From contig OX638368.1 of the NCBI GenBank assembly GCA_951812925.1, positions 7,626,001 to 7,690,000 of the forward strand: a stretch of DNA of 64,000 nucleotides. The letters are read 5' to 3'. Below, one piece after another: positions 24,201 to 36,200 of this stretch. Within the stretch, counting starts at the first letter, position 1. Each line of letters begins with the position of its first letter. A model generated the notes under the pieces. That model was not told the DNA's origin. It ran no database searches and saw only the letters and a list, made by a program, of their open reading frames with translations. Source of the stretch: Calliopum simillimum. Lineage: Eukaryota > Arthropoda > Insecta > Diptera > Lauxaniidae. Made by a program: the position numbers and the translations under genes.

Positions 24201-27200
24201 TCTTCACCGATATTTTGGATGTTTTTCGATATTTTGGACTTTGATCGATATTTTGGACACTTTGGAATTTAACCGATATTTTGGATGTTTTTCGATATTT
24301 TTGGACTTTTATCGATATTTTGAATGTTTCTCGATACTTTTGGACTCTTCCGATATTATACTGAGTCTGCTGCATATAAAAAATGTTGCTACGGTTAATG
24401 AATACTCAATGTTCTCGCTTTATTTTTTACCAAACGGCACTCGGAAAAAGTATATTTATCTCAAAGTAAAAGGCCAAAATTTGGCCACCGGCGATACTAG
24501 TAAGAAATATTATGTAAAAATAATCAGATCTCCAACCGAACAAGAATCGTGCTTCTGGTATTTACTTTTCTCGTTTATAACTACAAATGGTTTATAGAGG
24601 CTCCCAAGTTCCAATAGGCCCAGGGACCCCATTTTTTATAAAATAATCTCTAGGATCTGAATTACTTCAAATATTGAAAACAGCTAAGTAAATTCTGTCT
24701 GTCGAATTTCAAAGGATAATTAACGTTTCGAATTCAAGGAATATCATTTGGGAAATCCAAAACAAAATGGTGCTACCAGTTATGAAAAACTTATCGGAAA
24801 GCCATGAAGTCCGGTTTTCATTTTTCAATTAAAAACTAAAGAAAACGGCACTAAAAGTGAAATTTATTTTGAATGTGCTATGTAAAATGTTTTGAAATTC
24901 AAAGCTGAAATGAACAAAATTTTAAGCAATAAAATTTTCACAGCACATAATGTGTTTGTTTTTAAATGAATGAACTTTATGGTGTAAAATAGGCATTTTT
25001 ATAGGACTATATGTTTTGAAATGAACTATAAAACAAAGGTAACTTTCGTACCTCCATAACCTTTTGTTTGCACATAAATATTGCCATTGGAAAAAGTTGT
25101 AAAAATATTTTTTTTTTGTTTTGTTTTTTTTTAGAATTAAATTTACATATCGTCGTTGTTCAATTGTTGCAAAACGTAATTAATGCAAATTTTTTGTTGT
25201 CCGCATGTAGGAATACACAATCAAAAGTTATAAAAAATAGTAAAATCATTAAAAATTAACGAGGAATATTTAACATTCAAAACAATTATTACTACAAAGT
25301 AACTTTCAAGGTTTCCCAGTGTGCCAAACGGTTCATATCTCCGTTACTGATCCGTAACGGATAAAAAGCGGAGATATGAACCGTTTGGCACACTGGGTTA
25401 AAACGTGCGATATGTCGTATTAAGTTTTTCATTTATTTTTATTTATTTTAATTAACGAAAATTTATGATTTTCTCCTTTTTTTATTTCGAATGCATCGCA
25501 AGATCATAAGTTGAAAATTACTAATATCGGGGATTTCATACACACTTTACACCAAAACAAAATTCAGCAATTCATTTTTCTATTTTCTCATCGATAACAT
25601 TAAGACATAAATTTAACGTCAATATAAGGGAATTATATTCGACTTACATGTCCAAATTTGTGATACATCAAAAAGCTCTCAGCAGAGTGTGCAACTTCAT
25701 CAGCATTCCAAGTAATAAGCTAAATAAAAAATATATATGAGCATTTTTTTTTTTTCAATTCATTTATGGAACTCAAGCACTTCTATATTTTGAAACAATG
25801 TGCTGTCTCATAGATCCTCATTTTCTTCTCATATGAAACTCAGTACTAAGAACTTTCATTATGTACCGAACTTACCTTGGTTTTGAAGGATTCCAATACT
25901 GTGGCAGCGCAACCGGTGGCATTGATTAAAATTAAACCAAGCACACGAGTTGGATGTGCGAGACCAAAACGTGCCAAAACATTAGCGCCAGCACCCTCTC
26001 CCAGTCCAATTACGTATTTAACATGCAAAAAATCCAAAACCGTAACAAGATCCTCGCCCAACATTTGCAATGAAGGAAATTGGAAGCTGCGAAGATGAGT
26101 AAATGAAAGAAAAATACATACCAAATAAACTTAAATTCAAAGTTAATATTGCATTCTTGGATGTATTCGAGCTTTCTTCTATTTAAAAGGAAGACAGCAA
26201 TAGCGTCGTATATTAATATTCAAAGTTTTACATTTGAAGAAATTCTCTAATTACAGGGTCTATGCCGGAATTCCTTATAAAAATCTGAAGACTTGTTCTC
26301 ACTTCAGCACTGTTTGTATCAACACTTAAAACGAAGATTTGAGAAACCTCTAAGTTTTCAACCCATTAAATCCGTACGAATATTATAAATGCGAAAGTAA
26401 CTCTATCTGTCTGTCATCTTTTCACACCTAAGCCGCTAAAACGATTTAGATGATATATGGTATGGAAATACTTAGTTTAAGATCCTTGAAAGGACAAAGA
26501 ATAGTTTCTATCCCTGAAATCATCTTTTTAGGGGGTGAAAAAGTGGTTGGAAGTTTCTATGGGGAATTAATCATTGTATGTGTGTCTGAAGTATTATCAT
26601 TCAGAAACTATTCTGCCAATGGAGCTGAAGATTTGGCAGTCAGTGTAGCTATGGTTAGGTTTTCATGCAAAATATGAAAAACATCTAAAGTGAACTATCA
26701 ACAAAACTTAACTGATTGTTAACAATGACACCCGAAGATTACTGCAGGTCACTCGAAGGCTTCATAGTCAGAACGAAGAGAACCTAGGTATACTAGAGGG
26801 AAAGATAACTCGGATCCTAGACCTGATAGAGAAAAATGATTTCCAGATTCGAAATCGGTAATCGCAAACTAACCAAAAATAGTTCTCAAAATTTTTTTCG
26901 CTCAATTTATAAAATGTATATTTTTGTTTTTCTTACCTGTCTGGCAAGGGTTCAGCATTGTCAGCATGACCGGGTATATCAATGTGTATAAAGCATGAAC
27001 GTTCTTTAATTTCTGTCATGCAAGGACTATTTACGAATTCCTGGAAGGAATTGTCTAAAAAAAAAAGAAAATAACGAAACAAACAAATAATTACAACAAA
27101 AACCCATTAATCACAAGCAATTTTATGTGGTGGTAAATTAAGTATTTAATTTGCACCAAGTTGGAGGGAAAAAAGCCAGATGTTAAAGAACTTACGATTG

Positions 27201-30200
27201 CAGCCCAAGTCATGGACAGTTACGAAAACTGCACGTTTCTCTTGCTGTGTCAAGTCACCCTATAATGGTGTCATTAAAAGAAAAAGAAAAATGTAAGCCA
27301 ATTTTCATGTTACATATATCAATTTTGGTATATTTCGTTTAAGTGCATATGGTTTAATTACCTGAACGGTTACAGTGAGCTCACCACTTTTATCTGTATT
27401 AACCAAATATTTCTGTAAAACAAAAAACATTATTTTTAAAATTTCGTGATGTTGGAACAAAAAATTTTTTATTCAAAAATAGGATTTCAAGCTTGAATGG
27501 CATGAAATGACCAAATGAGATTTTGATTTTCTTGAGAACGATACTGATTACGATTATGATTCTAAAGTTAAATATACGTGTATAGTACCTATGTCAATAT
27601 CTCTTTGAACTTACATCAAAAGACATTGTAAACTTTAAATACGAATTCTATGATTTTGCTTGCCAAATCGTTCTATTACTTTAAAATGTTTCCTTACGAC
27701 TGTTATTATTTAAGAAGCCTCATCTAGAAGATAATTGAACTGTTTAAAAGTTTACCCCCAACAAAAAGTAATAGTAGTGGTGGTTGTTGTTACTTTATTG
27801 ACAGAAACTATAAAAGTGTCACCATACGTCGTCATTCTAGTCAATGGTATTTCAACCTGCGTAAAATACAAATATTTTCCTTTTCACCTGTTTTGTTATA
27901 TATACATATATATGCAGGTCAATCCAGAGTTGCAAATAACTGCATACATTTGATATTTATTTAATTAAATTAAATAATGATGAAAGTGCAAATCGCTCGA
28001 AAACCTCATAGTCCTGTAAACATTTTTTTCTAACAAAGACTTTTCTTGAGACATACTTTGTTGATGCCTAAGGTCATATCTATTATTATCCAGAATAAAA
28101 TTTAAATATAAATATTTCAAATAAATATTTCATAATTTTGGGACCTTGCTATTTATAATACTTTATTTAGAAAAAAAAAAATTAGTAATAACCATTCAAT
28201 TGTCAAAAGGTTGGGATGGTTACATTTCGCTCAATTTTATTCTTGTATTTGGTATTTAAGCACCTACCTTTCAAGTTTCAACAAAATGGCTTGAATAGTT
28301 TGCGGAATATATTAAATAGTATCGATCCTCATACACAAAAAAAGTTCGCTGTAAGCCCCTCATTTTGAAAGCTTATCGGTTTTGATTTTAAAGGAAAGAA
28401 TTTAAGGATTGTTTTTTTCGACCTCTAAATAATACGCTATTTGATTTTTTCCTATTGCTTCGGCAATTGACGTCCAATCATCAAGTATGGTATATCGTTG
28501 TAAATGTCTCGATGTGAACTATATTTCGTTCATAGATGTAGTTTATCTCAAGTGTTTTTTTTCGACTAGATGTCCTCATTATCTCAGTTTCTGCCACCCT
28601 AAGGTGCCAAGGGCGTTTCATAGAATTGAATCCCATAAAAAATCATAAAATTCGTCTTTACAAAGTTTCCTTAAATTGTTGAAATTATAAAAGTTATAGC
28701 GAATCTAAAACCTCAATACGAAATATGAAAAAAAGGATGTTCAAAAACAAAAATCGCTCCCTTAAACAATGCCATATTTTTATACCCTACACCCAGGGTA
28801 TATTCACTTTGTCCTTCCGTTTGTAACGCAGAGAAGGAGGCGTGGCAGATATAGAAAAGTATATATATTCTTGATCAGCGTCACCTCTTGAGTCGATATA
28901 GCCATGTCCGTCTATCTGGCTGGCTGGCTGGCTGTGTGTTGAAATACACTTTTTGGGAAAACTGAGCAAGATAATTCAATGAAATTTGGTACACTGCCTA
29001 CCGCCTACCGCCCATACAAAAAATATATTCAAAATGCAATTTTAGGAGTATTTTTAACGACAATGCAACCAAAATACGCATAAATACTAAGAATTGTAAG
29101 CCCAAGCTCTGAGAAAAAACTGAACGAATTCGGACAAGAAGGCGTGGCACCTCCCATATAAGCAAAAGCTTTAAAACGCTATACTGAAAGCGTTTTTTGA
29201 GATATTCGAACCAAATTCGACTCAGATACTAAGAATCATAAATGAAAGCTCTCAGCTAAAATGGTGTGAAATCGGAAAAGGGGGCGTGGCACCTCCCATA
29301 TAAGCAAAAGTTTCAAAATGTGATACTGAAAGAGTTTTTTGAGATAATCCAACCAAACTTCACTCAAATACTAAAGACTATAAATGCACGCTCTAAGCTA
29401 AAACTAGAAGAACTCGGACAAGAGGGCGTGGCACCTCCTATATAAGCAAAAGCTTCAAAACGCTATACTGAAAACGTTTTTCACTCAGACACTAAAAACT
29501 ATAAATGCAAGCTCTGGACAAAAACTGGGTGAACTCGGACAAGAGAGCGTAGCATCTCCCATAAGAGCAAACTTTTAAAAATACTGCAGTGTAAGGTATT
29601 TAATGTTTGGCCAGTCCAAATTTTACACCCTTACTAGTTTTTTTTTTTAACATGAGACATTTCAAACAGTATGCAAATAAATAAAAAAAAAAAATAAATT
29701 TGCAAAGTTTTAGGAGGCGATTTTCGTTTTTGAAACATTCTGTTTTTCATATTTTGTACTGAGGTTTTAAATTCGCTATAACTTCTTCAATTTCAACAAT
29801 TTGAGGAAACTTAGTAGAGATGAATTTTATGATTTTTTATGGGCTTCAATTTTATGAAGTGCCCTTGGCGCCTTAGGGTGGCAGAAACTGAGATAATGAG
29901 TATGGGGTACATGGAGTATTTTTTATGGGGATCGATGATACTGCCTACTACACATATAAAGAGATACCGTGTAAGAGTCTATGATTTCTGTTTTAAACTA
30001 AAGTAAGAAATATTTACGTATGCGTTCTTTTACAACACTGGTCGCCATTTTTACTTAGCACACTAACACAAACAGAAATTTCATTCACACTTAAAAAAAG
30101 TAAAAGTATTTTTTTTATTTTTCACTCTACATTAGACCATATCTGGAAAAAAAAGTCCACCGTACTCTAGCATTTTTGAAATTCAATTTTTATATCTTCG

Positions 30201-33200
30201 GCATTTATAGTACGATCTTTTAGCATGATATATCAATATTTAGTTGTCAATGAGACTTCTTTTTTACTCTAGAGGTCATTGCCATTAAGTGTCCGGATCT
30301 CGGATCCTACAGCCTAACCTACCTGAAAATTAAAGCTCGCAAAAACTAAAACTAAACTTTTTTTGCCGAACGTAGTTCTCTAGCCTTAACCAGAAACAAA
30401 AAGTCAACCGTGCACAATCCGAAGTATTTTTGCAAGACAGTTTAATTTTTTTTTTTTTTTTTTTTGAACAAAGGTAGGGACGCCCATCAACATTTTTAAT
30501 CATATCTTCGCCATTTACACTACGATACCTATTAAAGTATGATGTATCAATATTTATGTCTCAAATAAATCTCTTTTTTTTAGCTACAGAGATCATTGCA
30601 ATCAAGTGCCTCATTCAAAGACTAACCCACCAGATCCCAGTTCCTATTACCCTAATGCACCCTTATATCAGAAAATTACAGCTCACAAAAAATCCTTAAA
30701 CTTTTCCTAATGAAACATTTTGATTATTCCATTAAAAATATTTACATATATTTTTTTTTTAAGTTAATTTTAACTGGATTTTTTTTTTGCCTTTAATTTG
30801 CTACGCTCTAATGTACAAAGTATATTTATTTATGGACGTTATTTTCTTTCATATCTTCTCAGTTACATATGTTAGTAGCATATCGATGCTTCTTACGAAA
30901 AGTCGAATGATTCATTTGTCTTACGAAAATTAGGTTATCGTTGATTCTTGTAGCGAAAAGTATGACATTTCACCCTGTTTTTGACGAAAACTATGGTGTT
31001 CCATTATATAAAACGAGAAGTAGTATTTTTCGAAAAGTATAATATTCTAGATTTTATGTCGAAAAGTAGAATATATACCAATTTTTTGACGAAACTAGAG
31101 CATTTCGATGCCTCTTATGTAAAGTAAGACAATTCATTATGTACATTTCGTTAAAAAGTATGAAACATCTTACTATTTTTAAAACATCCTATTTTATGTC
31201 ATGTTACTTTTGTTATATCTTGTACATAATTTTAATTAAAAATAAAATTTCTCCTTTTAAGATGTTTGCTGCATTATAATGACAAAAAATTGTAAAATTG
31301 ACAATATTTCATATTCAAAGCCATAAAAAAGATATTACTTATTATACGTAAATATACAAAAAAAAAAAAAAAAATAAGATAAACTTCCTTAAAAACATTT
31401 ATTTGAGCGTCTACAGGTCAACGCAACAATCAAAATTGCATAAACTGAAATACTTAAATAAAAATCGAGTGCCAATAAAAATAAATAATGCAAACACTTC
31501 AATACAATTCAATTGTGAGATATAAATGTAGATGTATACGTAAGGAATTTGTTTAGTTTCAAGACTTTTCCATTTCGATTGTGCTTTATTGATATACAAA
31601 GAACGTATTTACTACATTCTTAAGTGGCAGAAGTTCTCAATCAACGGGGTAGTGTGCGGACATTCTAGAACATAAAAGTGAAAATTCACGTCATTATAAT
31701 GAACGGCTTTGACTGGATACCATCATGCCGTTAACAAAGCCTCAAAGTAGGCAATGTTTTTGTTTAAGTAATGAAATATTGATGCTTTCCAGCTCAAATT
31801 TTTCGAAATTTGAAGTTGGGTTCTCAGATTTTTATAAAAATTTGCAGACCTGATCTAAGTGCTCAGTATGGAGACAAAAAAAAGCAATATTTCCTACATA
31901 AATCACAAGAATATTAACAAAATGACGGCCATGTTTTGAAAAATCTTAAAAATTAATTTTCCCAAAATTTTTTTGTTTTTTAATGTTTTTTTTTACGGAA
32001 ATCTTTTGAAAAGAACATTCTTTCATCCACCTTTCAAAAGATTTCAATAAAAAAAATTTTAAGAAAAAAAATTTTTTGGGGACAATTAATTTTTAAGATT
32101 TTTCAAAACATGGCCGTCATTTTGTCAATATTCTTATGATTTATGTAGAAAATATTGTTTTTTTTTTGTATGCCTTGTATTTTCTAAGCAATGCACAGTG
32201 GGAAATTTTCCCCTGTTTGTTGGCCAAAAGTCGAATTTTAAACACTCAAAAAATAAAGTTTTGGGTATGCTATTCAAATGTGAATTCTTGCGAGAGGAAA
32301 TCCCCATACTTAGGTTTTTCCAAAAATTTTTATCCTTCAGCTACACAAGTGTCAAAGTTTCTACTTTCGAAAAAATTAAAATTTTGCTGTTCTCGCTCAA
32401 AAAATTCGCGTGTATTTAAAAGTGAATATTTCTCTTAACTCAAAGCTTATAAAAAGAATTTTAAATGAAAACGGGAGCTAACAAAACGTAGTTACTCTGT
32501 ATTTCATATAGTGGTTTTAAAGAAATTTACGTTTTCTTCAGTGAGGTTAAAATCGTAATTTTTTTTTTTTGAAATTTAAGTTTTGGTGAACCCGGATAAA
32601 CACAGCCCAACCTAGGCCTCTTTCTAACTTATATAAAAATGAACAGCAATCGATTTTGAGCTCTTCTACAAAAAAATTTGTTTGCGCTTTTCTGCGATTT
32701 TTTAATAATCGACATTTTTCTCAGACAACTTCTCATATGAAAAGCAGACTTATTCGATATCTGGAAAGCCGAAGATGACAAAGAGTCAACAGTTTTAAAT
32801 CATTTGATAAATCTCTTGAATAAAGGCGATAGATCGAAGTCGTTTGCGGAATATTTAGGTGAAAAGTCTCAAACCTTTTGCAAACATTTGAAAGAAAAAT
32901 GGAGGAAAACCAGTCGTATATCATGTCAATGTCCATTAAATTTGCAAAAGTTTGAAAAAAATATACCTGGTGTCCGATGACACCAACAGTCCACAAAACC
33001 CTTATTCATTCTTAGAAAATTATTCAAAATATGGTATTTCTGGTAGGATACTTTGAAAAAGACGCAGCTGAGTGTCGGAATAAAATATACAAATCACATA
33101 GACTGCATCACGCTCGCAAATGTGGCAAAACAATAAATCTTTCTGACAGTTTTAATAGTACTTTGAATACCTCAGATCCCGTCATTTCCAGCATTTCTTA

Positions 33201-36200
33201 ATGGATAAAAGAACGAAAGCGAGCGCCACATCCACCAGAAGTCATAAATTTATTAAGTTGCGTTGAAAATAATAAAGAAGGTAATTTAAGCAAAACAATA
33301 GAAAATGAAGATGAAACAGAAAGTAATGATAATTGTACGTTCATAGACACATAGTTCGAGAATATATTGAAAAATTTCGAGCTTGCATCTGACTATAAAT
33401 TTTAATAAATCTTAATATGTATTTTACTTACTCATGAAATTATATTTATGTTATTGAAAAAATTAGTTTTTAATATAGTATGCTTTCAGATCTCCATAGT
33501 TTTACTGTTATTGTTAACATGTATATATACATGAATAAATACTGAAAAAATATGAATATACCATACTAGGTTTTAATAAAAAATGTTTTATCATAATTCC
33601 TTTGAAAAGAGGTTGAAAAAGGGGCGTGACAGTTGTCCAATTTGACCAATTTTAAAATATGATGTTCTCTACACTCCTAGAAAAGTTTCCACAAGATTTC
33701 AGCTCAATATCTTTATTTTTGTACTTTTTGCCAGAAAACATGTTCGAATTTCCCATAGTACAATGGAAGTTATATTCTTTTACTTTTTGTTTTTTGGCCG
33801 CCTAGTGGGTGTAAGTCAAATCACAAAATAAAGTTAAAAAATTGGTCAAAAGAGGTCAAATTTGAAATTTTATGAACAAATCCATAAAGAAGTTTAATCT
33901 ATTTTTCGGTCAGGTCAACTTCAAAACAAAAAGTAATGAACGGGAGATATGTGTACCATTTTACCCGAAAAAGAAAGTTTGAGTTCTACTGCCACGAAGA
34001 AGCCAATGAAAGTCAAGAACATAAAAAGAACGAGAATTTATTTTTTATGCAAGTATTTCACATTAAATTGACTCATTAAGATTTACATGTGGTGAAAATT
34101 ATTTAGCGATAGATGGCGTTGTGTCTGTCGTAAGCGCGTCGTCGTACAAATCAATTGTGATCAATTGAAAATAAAAATATTTATGAGTCTTCTCAGGCAG
34201 CGAGAAAAATCAACAACAATGGGCTTTGGTGATATTTCACATTAAGGAGAATGAAACATAAAATAATGGTACTAAATTAAAAGCCAACACATGTGCATCC
34301 CATAAAACCAGTAAAAAAGGAAAACACACACATTAAGTGTGGCAATAGGAATGAGATATAATCGTGGTCTACGTTGAAATGTAGCGCTATTGGCATTTTG
34401 TTTACTTTTCCCATTACGATACAACGTGACATATTGCCATTACGAAGTAAAATACGTTTTTGCATTTGAGTGTCTGACTTAATTTTCCCACACAGATATC
34501 TTAAAAGCTCAGGATTAAAGCGAGCAAATAAAAAAAAAATATATAAAAGTTATGTCATAATGAAAAAAAAAAAAAATGAAAGAAATTGTGTTCGGTTTTC
34601 ATAGAAAGTTTACTCAAAGGTGTAGAATTGATGACATTAAGTTAAATTATATCTATCGGTCAAATGACCGCGTTCTTTTTTCTTGAATGTTCATTATTAA
34701 GACCTGCCGGGCTTTTAGTTATTGTCAACTAATTCTCTATTTGTCTTAAATATAAATGTCCAGACACAATAATATTTGATACTATTTACAAGAATTATGG
34801 CACATTTAGATTATGGCATTACTTTTGGTTTCCTCTACAACGCTGTCTCTATTGCATAGGGCGACAAAAAAAAAATTTTTTTTCTGTGGCCTTAGATTTG
34901 TGAGTAAATCCAGATTAACTTTGGCCATTCTATAACTTTATTATAATTTATTTGTTAGACTTGACTCTAGTTCTCTCGATATCCTTTTTTAAAAGTGCAA
35001 AAAATGCTGTTTTGGGGCATAACTAATTTTTGTCAATGACATCGTACAGCCATAAGCCTCAGTAAACCTTTTCTTTCAACTTTTCTAATTAGATCCTTAC
35101 TTTTAAGTTATCATCCATTAAAGTAAGTGTTTCAACTAGAAAGATTACAACATCTTTTAAGCATCGGCATCACTGGTGCCCTGAGGCACCAGAATCCTTA
35201 AACGCTATACTTTTTCTGTTACCCATTGATCTCTTTGCCAAAAGAGTGGCTTACAATACTATACTTAGGCTTAAAGAATCGGGGGGCCTTAAGCTAAGAC
35301 CTTTCGGACACGGTAACGTAGGTAATATTGAGAGTGTTACTACTGATTAAATGATTCTCAAGCTTTCTATGGAGAAAAAATTCTTGGTCACATTCCCGTC
35401 AAGAGAATTCTGGAACACACGAGCTGAAGATCCTAACGAAGTAATAAACGCTTACACAGATGGCTCTAAATCAGATAATGGGGTCGGAGCAGGTTTCTAT
35501 GTCTCCAACTCACACGAAGAGTACTCATTTAAATTGCCAGATGAGTGCTGTATTTTCCAAGCGGAAATTTTCGCTATTTTCGATTACCTTAAAGAATGTG
35601 TAAGCGAGAAGGAAATCGCTTTATACGTCGATAGTCAAGCTGCTTTAAAAGCTTTAAAATCAAACTTTATTAAATTAAAGACAGCTTTTGAATGTTTTAC
35701 CACTTTAACTTCCCTTAGTGAAAACAACCAGGTATCCCTTCAGTGGGTGCCGTCGCATTGCGAAGTTTTAGGAAATAAAAAGGCAGATCTATCAGCAAAA
35801 ACGGGAGCTCTTTTAGAAGTTCAACACATTAAAATTCCAGCACCGCTTCAACATGTCTTCTCTTTAAAGAACGCTCAAATGCTCTCAGTAGCTAATAGAT
35901 GCTGGAAACAATCCCCACTAGCGCTATAACAAAGTATTTTTGGCATCGTTTTCACAAAGCAGATTATTCCAAATATTTACTGTCTCTGACGCGGAGTGAG
36001 TGCAGCTTGCTGACTAGAGTTGTGATTGGTCATTGTCTAATTGGTCATCATGCCTTTAGACTGGGCATATTTTCCAACAACTGATGCAGAAACTGTCGCG
36101 AGCCTGAGGAAGAGGAAACAATTGAACACCTTTTATGTCTTTGTCCTGCGCTTGCAAGAACTAGACTGAAGTGCTTTGGTAAGTCATTTTTTAATTCCTT

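Noticed and set aside
24184..24597. 137-codon open frame, Phe/Ile/Leu-rich
   Set aside because: Its first half is produced by the CGATATTTTGG minisatellite and the rest shows no recognisable protein features.
28780..29640. CRISPR-like array because of regular 142-bp spacing
   Set aside because: Repeats and spacers are both similar between units, so this is an ordinary tandem repeat within a dispersed eukaryotic element.
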